Source of the DNA: Stenotrophomonas sp. Iso1
GTDB lineage: Bacteria; Pseudomonadota; Gammaproteobacteria; Xanthomonadales; Xanthomonadaceae
Length of the DNA stretch: 64,000 bases
NCBI RefSeq assembly: GCF_027497995.1
Contig: NZ_JAODBT010000001.1
Location: 1,054,001 to 1,118,000, forward strand
Direction of reading: 5' to 3'
Under the pieces are notes generated by a model. It saw nothing but the letters and a program-made list of their open reading frames with translations. It was not told where the DNA came from and did not search any database. Numbering within the stretch: position 1 is the first letter of the stretch; each line of letters begins with the position of its first letter. Below are positions 46,970-54,744 of the stretch, piece after piece. Both the position numbers and the translations under genes were made by a program.

Positions 46970-48016
46970 TCAGCGCGGGTGATCGGCGCGATAGCGCTCG
47001 AACGCAGCGATGCCGTCGTCCACCGTGATCAACGACATCACATCGTCGAACTCGATCTTGGTACCCCATTTCAGCTGGCTGGCTGGTTTGTTTAGATAGC
47101 GGCGTGCGGCGGCGTCGTAGCGGTCCACGCAGTAGCGGCGATCCGAATACGGGCCGCTGCGCTCCGGGTTGCTGGCCGCATGCAGGCCCAGCACCTTGGT
47201 GCCCACCGCGTTGGCGATATGCATCGGCCCGGAATCGGGAGTGACCAGCAAGGCGGCGCGGGCCAGCAACGCCGGCAACTGCTTGAGCGTGTCCTTGCCG
47301 ACCAAGTCGAGCACCGGGTGCTGCATCGCGGCGATGATGGCGTCGCTGGTATTGCGCTCCAGCTCGCTGCGGCCACCACACAGCACCACCTGCCAGCCTT
47401 GCGCGGCGGCGTGGTCCGCCAATGCCGCATAGCGGTCGGCATACCAGTTGCGGCGTTGGTGACTGGAGCAGGGCGAGATCATCAACACGGGCCGACCGTC
47501 ATCCTGCCATTGCGCAGCGGCCCAGTCGTGGGCTTCCGGCGGCGTGGCGAGGTTCCAGCGGACCTCGGTCTGTGTCATGCCCAGCGGCTCGCAGAAGCTG
47601 CCGATGGCATCAAGCACATGGATGCCGGGCCGGTCCGGGATGCGTTCATTGATGAAGAGGCCATGCAGATCCTTCGAGCGCGCCTTGTCGTAGCCAATGC
47701 GGCGGTGAGCCGGGATGAAGGCCGACAGCACATTGGCGCGGAAGGCCACCTGCATCTGCAGCAGTGCCTCAAACGGGGCAGAGGGCAATTCGCCGCGCAG
47801 CGCGCGCATGCCGGCCAACCCGGTCTTCTTGTCGTAGATATGGAAGGTGACGCAGGGCAGGCCGTCGAGCAGTTTGTGACCGGCCTTGTCGATCACCCAA
47901 TGCAGCTCAAGCCCCGGCCGAGCGTGCTGCAGGGTGTGAACCAACGGTACGACGTGGGTCACATCCCCCAGCGCCGAGAGGCGCAGAAGGCACAGCGGGG
48001 AGGACGATGCAGGCAT
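46970..48016 (-). CDS. GT9 family glycosyltransferase (heptosyltransferase-like)
   Basis: 348 residues, GT-B fold of the WaaC/WaaF/WaaQ family that adds heptose to LPS inner core at the cytoplasmic face. N-terminus [19 protein letters not shown] is the classic GT9 opening. The C-terminal donor site has [35 protein letters not shown], with D/S-G-P-M-H for ADP-heptose binding. Divergent from kdkA by 21 bases. Which core residue it adds cannot be told. Confidence 0.9.
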   Translation of the reverse strand: MPASSSPLCLLRLSALGDVTHVVPLVHTLQHARPGLELHWVIDKAGHKLLDGLPCVTFHIYDKKTGLAGMRALRGELPSAPFEALLQMQVAFRANVLSAFIPAHRRIGYDKARSKDLHGLFINERIPDRPGIHVLDAIGSFCEPLGMTQTEVRWNLATPPEAHDWAAAQWQDDGRPVLMISPCSSHQRRNWYADRYAALADHAAAQGWQVVLCGGRSELERNTSDAIIAAMQHPVLDLVGKDTLKQLPALLARAALLVTPDSGPMHIANAVGTKVLGLHAASNPERSGPYSDRRYCVDRYDAAARRYLNKPASQLKWGTKIEFDDVMSLITVDDGIAAFERYRADHPR

Positions 48017-48037
48017 GTGTTGTTAGACTCGCTGAGA

Positions 48038-48787
48038 ATGGTCGCATTCGACGCCAATGAAGCTCTGACACCGTGCCGCGAAGGTCGTGGATACGGTGCC
48101 ATTCTGTTCGACCGCCAGCGCTTGCGGCAAGCCGACCCGGGTCTGTTCTCGCCCGCGCAGTGGGAAGGCAAGGCGCGCCCGGTGGGTGAGGGTGGCCGTG
48201 GTGGTGCCTGGTTCGTCGACGCGCCGTTTGGCCAATGTGTGCTGCGGCAGTATCTGCGCGGCGGCGTTGCGGCCAAGCTCAGTCGCGACCGCTACCTATG
48301 GCGTGGCCCTGATCGCGCGCGCAGCTTTGCCGAGTTCCGCCTCATGCGCAAACTCATCGAGCATAAGTTGCCGGTGCCGCGTCCGTTGGCAGCGTTCTAC
48401 ATGCGTGATGGCATGACGTACCGCGCTGCGATCCTGATGGAGCGCCTGGAGAACGTACGTTCGCTGGCCGATCGTGCGCTGGTGACGGGCCGAGGTGCGC
48501 CGTGGGAAGAAACCGGCCGGTTGATCGCCCGCTTCCATCGCGCCGGGCTGGATCACGCCGACCTCAATGCACACAACATCCTGTTTGACGCCACCGGCCA
48601 TGGCTGGTTGATCGACTTCGATCGCGGCGTGATGCGCATTCCTGCCACCCGCTGGCGTGAGAGCAACCTCAAGCGCTTATTGCGCTCGCTGCTCAAGTTG
48701 CGTGGTGAACGCAGCCGCGAGGATGTGGAGAAAGATTTCGCACGGTTGCGCCGTGCCTACGACTTGGCTTGGAACCGGGGCACGTAA
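48038..48787 (+). CDS. kdkA: 3-deoxy-D-manno-octulosonic acid kinase
   Basis: 249 residues; phosphorylates Kdo of LPS inner core. The open frame begins far upstream at 47180 inside the opposite-strand GT9, but only the part from [16 protein letters not shown] is family-like. Kinase-fold motifs: [22 protein letters not shown], the catalytic loop [15 protein letters not shown] (HxDLxxxN) and [12 protein letters not shown] (DFD). Its TAA overlaps the next ATG by one base. With GT9 this forms an LPS inner-core locus. Confidence 0.93.
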   Translation: MVAFDANEALTPCREGRGYGAILFDRQRLRQADPGLFSPAQWEGKARPVGEGGRGGAWFVDAPFGQCVLRQYLRGGVAAKLSRDRYLWRGPDRARSFAEFRLMRKLIEHKLPVPRPLAAFYMRDGMTYRAAILMERLENVRSLADRALVTGRGAPWEETGRLIARFHRAGLDHADLNAHNILFDATGHGWLIDFDRGVMRIPATRWRESNLKRLLRSLLKLRGERSREDVEKDFARLRRAYDLAWNRGT

Positions 48788-49554
48788 TGAATTGGGCGTT
48801 GCGTTTTCTGGGCGTCGGCAATGCTTCGGCGGTCGAGTTGGGGTCGCCGATGTCGGTGATCGAGCGCGATGGCCGGCCGTGGTTGACGATCGACTGCGGC
48901 GGCGAAGGGTTGACTGCCTATAGCGCCCATTACGATGCGATGCCCGATGCGTTGTTCATCACGCATGTTCACCTGGATCACGTGGCCGGCTTCGAACGTT
49001 TGTTCGTTGATGCTTATTTCAACCGGCAGCGGCGCGGCAAGGTGCGGCTGTATGTGCCAGCGCCGGTGGTACCGCTGCTGCACCGCCGTGTTGCCGATTA
49101 CCCGAACGTGCTGGCCGAAGGTGGCGCCAACTTCTGGGATGCCTTCCAGTTGATCGTCGTGGGCGATGCGTTCTGGCACGAGGGCGTACGCCTGGAAGTA
49201 TTCCCGGTGCGCCACCACTGGCCCGAGACCGCCTATGGGTTGCGTCTGCAGGGCGCGCTGGTCTGGAGCGGCGATACCCGGCCCATCCCGGAAATGCTGG
49301 CGCTCCATGCCAATGACAACGAACTGATCGCCCACGATTGCGGCCTGCACGGCAATCCGTCGCATACCGGTGTGGATGACCTGGAACGTGAGTACGACGC
49401 CGCTACGCAAGCGCGGATGATGCTCTACCACTACGCCAGTGCTGCCGATGGCGAAGCGTTGCGCGCACGCGGCCATCGCGTGGCGATGCCAGGTGAATGC
49501 GTGGCATTGGCTGCCCCCACCGCCGCTCAGGTGGCGCTGGAAGATCTGCCCTGA
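48787..49554 (+). CDS. MBL-fold metallo-hydrolase
   Basis: 255 residues from [15 protein letters not shown], overlapping the kdkA stop by one base (TAATG). Zinc motif THVHLDHVAGF (HxHxDH), VFPVRHHWPETAYG, WSGDTRPI and a final IAHDCGLHG. Similar in outline to RNase Z / phosphonate PhnP-like hydrolases, but no specific marker. Substrate unknown. It ends in TGATG overlap with the DUF4440 gene, so it is translationally coupled. Confidence 0.85.
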   Translation: MNWALRFLGVGNASAVELGSPMSVIERDGRPWLTIDCGGEGLTAYSAHYDAMPDALFITHVHLDHVAGFERLFVDAYFNRQRRGKVRLYVPAPVVPLLHRRVADYPNVLAEGGANFWDAFQLIVVGDAFWHEGVRLEVFPVRHHWPETAYGLRLQGALVWSGDTRPIPEMLALHANDNELIAHDCGLHGNPSHTGVDDLEREYDAATQARMMLYHYASAADGEALRARGHRVAMPGECVALAAPTAAQVALEDLP

Positions 49555-49937
49555 TGGCGTCTGGCCCGCCAACATCCGCAGCATTGGCCGCGGAGTTGGT
49601 GGCACTGGAGCGCATGCTGCATGCACCTTCGGTTCGCGGCGATGTGCAGCGCTTGGCGAACTTGCTGGATGAGGCATTCAGTGAAATTGGCTGTTCCGGG
49701 CGTTGCTACTCACGTGCGCAAATGTTGCGGCATCTGCCGGAGGATGCGACGGACGTCAATATTGAAGCTGAGTGTTTTGTAGTGACGTTGTTGGCGGCAG
49801 GCCTGGCGTAGGTGCGCTATCGCAGTCGTTACAGGGATGCGGGGCAGGCCGGCGACTGGGCTGAACGCAGTTCGCTGTGGCGGCAACAGGCAACGGGGTG
49901 GCGCATGCTGTTTCATCAGGCAACGCCTGCGCCGTAG
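49554..49937 (+). pseudogene. DUF4440/SnoaL-like protein with an in-frame TAG
   Basis: From ATG 49554 (overlapping the MBL stop) the frame encodes 85 residues and hits TAG at 49809-49811. The same frame then continues without any shift for 41 further codons to TAG 49935 and still looks like the family: LAAGLA-[TAG]-VRYRSRYRDAG ... ERSSLWRQQATGWRMLFHQ. The whole, 127 residues, is a normal DUF4440 length (N-part LERMLHAPSVRGDVQRLANL, C-part WR...GWR..FHQ). The stop probably replaced a Leu codon by one base (TTG to TAG). Alternatives: sequencing error, or real readthrough. Confidence 0.75.
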
Positions 49938-49959
49938 CAGGGCGCATCGCCGAAAAGGC

Positions 49960-50067
49960 GGTGGCCCCGCCGGCTGACCTCGGCGCCCGCGTCGATCGAT
50001 ACCGTTGCTGCCTTCCGGCCCTGGCGGGATTTTCGACCTAGCGTCGCGAGGGGCCGACGGGGCCACC
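49960..50067 (-). ncRNA. ffs: Signal recognition particle 4.5S RNA
   Basis: On the minus strand the ends pair perfectly: GGTGGCCCC... with ...GGGGCCACC (50067-50059 and 49968-49960). In the middle is the Ffh-binding core CCAGGGCCGGAAGGCAGCAA (about 50023-50004), the invariant GGAAGGCAGCA of bacterial SRP RNA. About 108 nt, no Alu domain, the size expected in gammaproteobacteria. A GC-rich 8-bp hairpin (50081-50099) lies upstream. Confidence 0.92.
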
Positions 50068-50307
50068 ATAGAGACGGTTTGGCCGCGCAATGCGCGGCCA
50101 TTCGCAATCTGGGGAATCTAGGGGCGATGGGGTCATCAGCCGCCGTGGATCACAGACCGGACACAAACTGGAGCAGATCCTGTCGTGTGCGGCGATTGTA
50201 GCGTATGCGCGCGCCGTACGACCAGATCCGTGGCTTGAACTGTATGTAACCCGGCAACGGCCGCGGCAGGCCATTGGCGGCTCTATTGGCTAGAATGCCG
50301 GCCCATC

Positions 50308-50353
50308 GGAGGACGACCTCCCCCAGCACGGGAACGTATCCAGGACGGCCTGG
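50308..50353 (+). promoter_or_regulatory. Guanidine-II (mini-ykkC) riboswitch
   Basis: Two small hairpins with ACGR loops: GGAGG-ACGA-CCTCC (50308-50321) and CCAGG-ACGG-CCTGG (50340-50353), 18 bases apart, directly before the SD AAGGAGG (50361-50367) of sugE. This is the full guanidine-II pattern. The CCTCC arm of hairpin 1 is complementary to the SD GGAGG, so without guanidine it could mask the SD and with guanidine free it. A TAGAAT -10 lies at 50291. Confidence 0.92.
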
Positions 50354-50372
50354 CCCCCTCAAGGAGGCTTTC

Positions 50373-50690
50373 ATGGCTTGGATTTATCTTTTGGTTGCGG
50401 GTTTGCTGGAAATCGTCTGGGCATTGGCGATGAAGCAGTCCCACGGTTTCACTCGGCTGGTTCCCAGCATCGTCACCATCGTCGGCATGATCGCCAGTTT
50501 CTGGCTGCTGGCCTTGGCCATGCGCACCCTGCCGCTGGGCACCGCGTACACCATCTGGACCGGCATCGGCGCGGTGGGCGCGTTCCTGATCGGCATCTTC
50601 TTTCTGGGCGAGCATGTCAGCGCGATGCGTATCGGCGCTGCGGTGCTGATCGTTAGTGGGCTGGTGCTGATGAAGCTGTCGAGCAGCTGA
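50373..50690 (+). CDS. sugE: Guanidinium exporter (SugE/Gdx, SMR family)
   Basis: 105 residues, four membrane helices. Begins MAWIYLLVAGLLEIVWALAMK; the membrane Glu in helix 1 (LEIVWALAMKQSHG) is the proton/guanidinium-coupling residue. LGTAYTIWTGIGAVGAF is the SMR motif in helix 3, of the Gdx type. Exports guanidinium in exchange for protons. It works as an antiparallel dimer. Controlled by the riboswitch above. The last 38 bases overlap the convergent GNAT gene. Confidence 0.94.
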   Translation: MAWIYLLVAGLLEIVWALAMKQSHGFTRLVPSIVTIVGMIASFWLLALAMRTLPLGTAYTIWTGIGAVGAFLIGIFFLGEHVSAMRIGAAVLIVSGLVLMKLSSS

Positions 50691-51150
50691 GTGCGGCGCG
50701 GTTGTCGTCCACTGACAACCACATTTCCACCGCATCCAGACCCGGGCCGTGTCCATTGGGCACGACCCGGGCCACGGCAAACCCCAGGCCTTCGTAAAAG
50801 GCCCGGGTGTGCTGGCTGGTGCTCAGCGTGATGCGTTGGATGCCGGGATGTTGAAAGGCCAGTTGCAGGCGGGCGTTGGCAAGTTGCCGGCCCAGTCCCT
50901 GGCGATGATGACTGCGCAGCACCATTCCCCAACAAAATCCGGCCACGCCAGAGTCATCGATGGAAAGACCGCCGCAGGCCAGTATCTGTCCGTGCGCTTC
51001 GATGACCAGGTACGCGCATTGCATGGCTTGGTCGCCGAGGAACCGCTGGAAGTCCGCGCGCTCACTGTTCGCAAAGTAAGCCGGCACATTGCTGTCGAAC
51101 ACCGACAAGCAGCCAGCAGCATTCGCGGGGCGATAAGGGCGTGGCGTCAT
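50653..51150 (-). CDS. GNAT family N-acetyltransferase
   Basis: 165 residues from MTPRPYRPANAAGCLSVF (an ATG 11 codons upstream is less likely). Acetyl-CoA site: GMVLRSHHRQGLGRQLANA (Q/R-x-x-G-x-G/A) and HTRAFYEGLGFAVA. The substrate is unknown. The last 38 bases overlap the sugE 3' end on the opposite strand. Confidence 0.85.
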   Translation of the reverse strand: MTPRPYRPANAAGCLSVFDSNVPAYFANSERADFQRFLGDQAMQCAYLVIEAHGQILACGGLSIDDSGVAGFCWGMVLRSHHRQGLGRQLANARLQLAFQHPGIQRITLSTSQHTRAFYEGLGFAVARVVPNGHGPGLDAVEMWLSVDDNRAALSCSTASSAPAH

Positions 51151-51195
51151 GCGCGTGAATGTAGCGCATGACGCGGGACGCACTGAAATGCGGTG

Positions 51196-53547
51196 TTATC
51201 GCGACATGGAATACGGCAGCTTCGCCGCATCCGTCGCCCATTCCCGGTTGGGTTGGGCCTGCATGGTGAACTGCAGTTCGCCGCCGGCAAGAATTTCTTC
51301 GTGCGTCAGGTAGGCGCGGTCCAGCGGCTTGCCGTTGAGGGTGACGCTGCCCACATAGGCATGCGTGTCATCCAGCCCGTTCGCGACGATGCTGAAGCGC
51401 TTGCCGTTGGGCAAGTTCAGCGTGGCACGCGGTAGGAATGGGCGGCCGATGATGTATTGGTTGCTGCCCGGTGTGACCGGGTAGAAGCCCAGTGCGGTGA
51501 ATACATACCAGGCTGACATCTGCCCGAGGTCATCGTTGCCCGCCAAGCCGTCGATGCGCGCGGCGTACTGCGTGTCCATGATCTGCTTCAGCCGTGCCTG
51601 CGTGCGCCACGGTTGCCCGGCGTGTGCGTACAGATAGGCGACGTGATGGCTGGGTTCGTTGCCGTGCGCGTACCAACCGATCAGGCCGGTGATGTCTTCC
51701 ATGTGCGCGAAGATCGACGGATCCACGTTGGCCTCGAACACCGCATCCAGCCGCGCCATCAGCTTGTCGTTGCCACCGTGCGCTGCGGCAAGACCGGCAA
51801 CATCCTGCGGCACGTACCACGAGTACTGCCACGCATTGCCTTCGGTGTAGTCACTGCCGTAGCCGCTGGCGCTGGGGTCAAAAGGTTCGCGGAAACTGCC
51901 ATCGCGCTTGCGTGCACGCATGAAGCCGGTGGCCGGGTCGAACGCATGTTTCCAGTTGCCCGCGCGTTTGGTGAATTCGGTGGCGATGTCGGTTTTGCCC
52001 ATCGCCTGTGCCACCTGCGCGATGGTCCAGTCGTCATAGGCGTATTCGAGCGTCTTGCTCGCCGCTTCGCCTTCTTCGTCAATGGGTACATAACCCAGCT
52101 CGCGATACTGAGCGATGCCGTCATAGGGGCCGTAGTTGGCGCTGGCCACCATCGCCTGCAGGGCCTCGTCGGTGTCGTAACCGCGAATGCCCTTCATGTA
52201 GGCATCGGCGATTACCGGCACGGCGTGGTAGCCAATCATGCACCACGTTTCCAGGCCATGAAACGACCACACCGGCAGCACGCCATGCGCGCTTTCGCGA
52301 CGTGATGCGAGCAGTGAATTGACGAAATCGTTGGTGCGTTGCGGCGGCTGCACCAGCGTCGCCAACGGATGCAGGGCGCGGTAGGTGTCCCACAGCGAGA
52401 AGGTGGAATAGTTGGTCCAACCCTTTGCTTGATGCACGGCGTTGTCCGGGCCGCGATAACGGCCATCGCTGTCCATGAACAAGGTCGGCCCCAGTAGCGT
52501 GTGATACAGCGCGGTGTAGAAACTGGTGCGTTGCGCCTCGTTGCCTTGAGCATCTACTGCGCCCAGCGCCTCACTCCACTGCTGTTTCGCGGCGCTGCGC
52601 ATGCCATCGAAATCCCAGTCGGGTGCTTCCGCATCCAGGTTGGCGATGGCGTTGTCTTCGCTCACCGGCGAAATGGCGACTTTCACCAGCAGCGGCTTGC
52701 CGGCAACCGGCACCACGTCGAACGCGGCGACGAGCTGACGGCCTTCGATCTGCGCGCGCTGTTCCGGGTTCTTCTCGCCGGGTGGCGGGAAGCCTTTATA
52801 AGTGATGTCCTGCTCGGTGTTGTGCAGCTGATGGCCGCTGAGCGGCTGCGAAAAGCGCATGGCGAAATACAGCTGGCGGCCGGGCGCCCAGCCGCGCGTT
52901 TCGCGGAAACCAGTGACTGTGCCATCGGCGCGCACCCGCACGCGCGACCACAGAATTTTCCCCGGGTAGTCATACATGCTGGTGCGCAGGTCCAGCACCA
53001 CATGCGCGGGCTTTCCAGCGGGGAACGTATAGCGGTGCATGCCAACACGCGCACTCGCGGTGAGTTCCGCGCGCACGTTGTAGTCATCCAGCGTGACGGC
53101 GTAATAGCTCGGCTGTGCGGTCTCGCTGGCGTGGCTGAAGCGAGAGGTGTAACCGCTCAATGGCTGGTCTGGATTGCCGCGCTCCAGCTTCAGTTCACCG
53201 GTGGTCGGCATCAGCAGCAGATCGCCCAGGTCCGAATGACCGGTGCCAGAGAAATGCGTATGCGAGAAACCCACGATGGTGCTGTCGTCATGCCGATAGC
53301 CCGCCGCCCAGCCATAGCCCTCTTTGCGTGATTGGATGCGGGTATCAGGCGACAGCTGGACCATGCCGTAAGGAACGGTAGCGCCGGGATACGTGTGGCC
53401 TTCTCCACCCGTGCCGATAAAGGGATTAACGGTGGAGTAGGCGGCTTCCTTGGCGGCGGGCGAGGCCGCCATCGCTGAAGGCGGCGCCAGGGTAGAGGTT
53501 GCTACGGTTGCTGCCAGTACCAACAGGGTCGCGCCAAGTTGCTTCAT
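51196..53547 (-). CDS. GH92 family alpha-mannosidase
   Basis: 783 residues, secreted (signal MKQLGATLLVLAATVATSTLA ... SAMA). GH92 Ca-dependent exo-alpha-mannosidases trim mannose from N-glycans and other mannans. Family segments: VNPFIGTGGEGHTYPGATVP, PYGMVQLSPDTR, GFSHTHFSGTGHSDLGD, LFMDSDGRYRG, and near the C-terminus LAGNDDLGQMSAWYVFTALG. No other glycan genes adjoin it. The ATG is directly preceded by the palindrome listed next. Confidence 0.94.
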   Translation of the reverse strand: MKQLGATLLVLAATVATSTLAPPSAMAASPAAKEAAYSTVNPFIGTGGEGHTYPGATVPYGMVQLSPDTRIQSRKEGYGWAAGYRHDDSTIVGFSHTHFSGTGHSDLGDLLLMPTTGELKLERGNPDQPLSGYTSRFSHASETAQPSYYAVTLDDYNVRAELTASARVGMHRYTFPAGKPAHVVLDLRTSMYDYPGKILWSRVRVRADGTVTGFRETRGWAPGRQLYFAMRFSQPLSGHQLHNTEQDITYKGFPPPGEKNPEQRAQIEGRQLVAAFDVVPVAGKPLLVKVAISPVSEDNAIANLDAEAPDWDFDGMRSAAKQQWSEALGAVDAQGNEAQRTSFYTALYHTLLGPTLFMDSDGRYRGPDNAVHQAKGWTNYSTFSLWDTYRALHPLATLVQPPQRTNDFVNSLLASRRESAHGVLPVWSFHGLETWCMIGYHAVPVIADAYMKGIRGYDTDEALQAMVASANYGPYDGIAQYRELGYVPIDEEGEAASKTLEYAYDDWTIAQVAQAMGKTDIATEFTKRAGNWKHAFDPATGFMRARKRDGSFREPFDPSASGYGSDYTEGNAWQYSWYVPQDVAGLAAAHGGNDKLMARLDAVFEANVDPSIFAHMEDITGLIGWYAHGNEPSHHVAYLYAHAGQPWRTQARLKQIMDTQYAARIDGLAGNDDLGQMSAWYVFTALGFYPVTPGSNQYIIGRPFLPRATLNLPNGKRFSIVANGLDDTHAYVGSVTLNGKPLDRAYLTHEEILAGGELQFTMQAQPNREWATDAAKLPYSMSR

Positions 53548-53577
53548 CCCGCACCTTTTAGATCGGTCTAATGCGGG
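53548..53577 (-). promoter_or_regulatory. Palindrome covering the GH92 ribosome-binding site
   Basis: Between the start codon and 53577: CCCGCA (53548-53553) pairs with TGCGGG (53572-53577), TTAGA (53558-53562) with TCTAA (53567-53571), centre TCGG. On the minus strand the SD-like AAGG is the bulge between the two stems. Either an operator (TTAGACCGATCTAA) or an RNA hairpin that hides the SD. Confidence 0.5.
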
Positions 53578-53751
53578 AAAGCTAGCACGGAGAAACGGGT
53601 GAGGTCTGAGGCGGCGAGCCAGTTCTGGCGGAATCGAATCAGCGCAGACGCTTCAGTGTCGGCAGCCGCGCGCGCAGGCCGGTCAGTTGGAGGGAACCAA
53701 CAGCATTTCAAGTGCAGGAGCTGATCAAGCGCATGGATGCCGCGACAGCAA

Positions 53752-54450
53752 TTACTTCTTCTTTGAGGCCAAGGCGGCTTTCCGTGGTGTTTCGAGGCTC
53801 GCCTTTTTCTGGGCATGCTGCGCAGCTGCTTCATCGATATGAAGGGTCATCAGCGATTGCATCAGCTGGTCATCCGAGCTGGAGCACACCCCCAGCAGTA
53901 GAACCTCTTCGCAACCTTCTGCGGCGATGTAGGCATGTCCCATGTTGGAATCGATGTACACCGCTTGGCCGGCTTCCAGGATGATCGGGTCATAGAACTC
54001 GGTATGGATTTCCGCGCGGCCTTCGAGGACGTGGATGTATTCCTCGCCTGAGTGGTGGACCAGTTCGCCGAATTCCGCGATGGTTTTGGCGCGCACACGC
54101 GTAAGCACTGGAATCATGCGCTTGTGGCGCAACTCGTGACACAGATAGAAATAGTCGTAGTTGGGCGTATTGACGCGGATCGCGTCTTCAATGCGGCCGA
54201 TGCTGCGTCGCGCAGTTACCGGGGGCTCGGATGTAGTGTCCTGCTCGGCAAACAGTTCTGACATGCGTATCTGCAGCCGCTGACTGAGCTGCAGCAGCTT
54301 GTCATAGGTGAGCGTCAGCCGGTCATGTTCCACCTTGGACAGCGTGGACAGCGGAATGCCTGAGTGTTCGCTCATCTGCTTGAGCGTCCAGCCCTTGCGG
54401 GCACGGAGCGAGCGCAGCAGTTCGCCGATGGTGGGTGGGGGCGATTTCAT
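53752..54450 (-). CDS. XRE-cupin transcriptional regulator
   Basis: 232 residues. XRE helix-turn-helix at about 8-62 (IGELLRSLRARKGWTLKQMS, then IPLSTLSKVEHDRLTL), linker, cupin sensor at about 140-205 (HSGEEYIHVLEGRAEI ... ILEAGQAVYIDSNMGHAY). The C-terminus is Lys/Ala-rich (KKASLETPRKAALASKKK). Architecture as in repressors such as PuuR/SutR. Divergent from the POT transporter; the motif TCCTGATCAGGA lies in front of it, so autoregulation and control of the downstream cluster are likely. Confidence 0.9.
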   Translation of the reverse strand: MKSPPPTIGELLRSLRARKGWTLKQMSEHSGIPLSTLSKVEHDRLTLTYDKLLQLSQRLQIRMSELFAEQDTTSEPPVTARRSIGRIEDAIRVNTPNYDYFYLCHELRHKRMIPVLTRVRAKTIAEFGELVHHSGEEYIHVLEGRAEIHTEFYDPIILEAGQAVYIDSNMGHAYIAAEGCEEVLLLGVCSSSDDQLMQSLMTLHIDEAAAQHAQKKASLETPRKAALASKKK

Positions 54451-54495
54451 ACCTGATTACTTTCCCAGTTAAATACGTGCATCAGCCGATGATGG

Positions 54496-54507
54496 TCCTG
54501 ATCAGGA
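54496..54507. promoter_or_regulatory. Operator motif, perfect palindrome TCCTGATCAGGA
   Basis: 12-bp perfect palindrome about 46 bases upstream of the XRE-cupin ATG. Flanked by imperfect arms GATGATGG ... CTATCATC. Also a half-site CCTGATTA at 54452-54459 next to the start codon. Confidence 0.6.
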
Positions 54508-54579
54508 TCACTATCATCGCCTTAGCAGGGCCTTAGGGAAATAGACGTTGTTGTGACGGGGGGAGTGAATTTTGGCATG

Positions 54580-54607
54580 TTGACAATTCTCTAATCAGGA
54601 TCAGTAT
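54580..54607 (+). promoter_or_regulatory. Promoter with operator before the POT transporter
   Basis: TTGACA (54580-54585) with CTCTAATCAGGA (54589-54600) in the spacer. The -10 is poor (CAGTAT at 54602 with 16-bp spacing). A site inside the spacer fits repression. About 137 bases of leader before the transporter. Confidence 0.55.
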
Positions 54608-54744
54608 GGCGTCATTGGGATTGCGTTCACTCTTTCTGCTTGGGTTCGCCTGCAGCCGGTGCCGCCTTCCGCCTCAGAAGATCATGCGATGCGCCTTATT
54701 TCGTTTTCGTTATCAGGTAGTGCGTTGGCCGCAGGGGATTGGCC

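Noticed and set aside
47180..48037. Long plus-strand N-terminal extension of kdkA
   Set aside because: It is the reverse complement of the GT9 gene; only the part from 48038 resembles the kinase.
54606..54744. Possible leader peptide starting MASLGLRSLFLLG
   Set aside because: The ATG follows the promoter directly with no SD, and the frame runs on into the transporter as a shadow. It cannot be supported.
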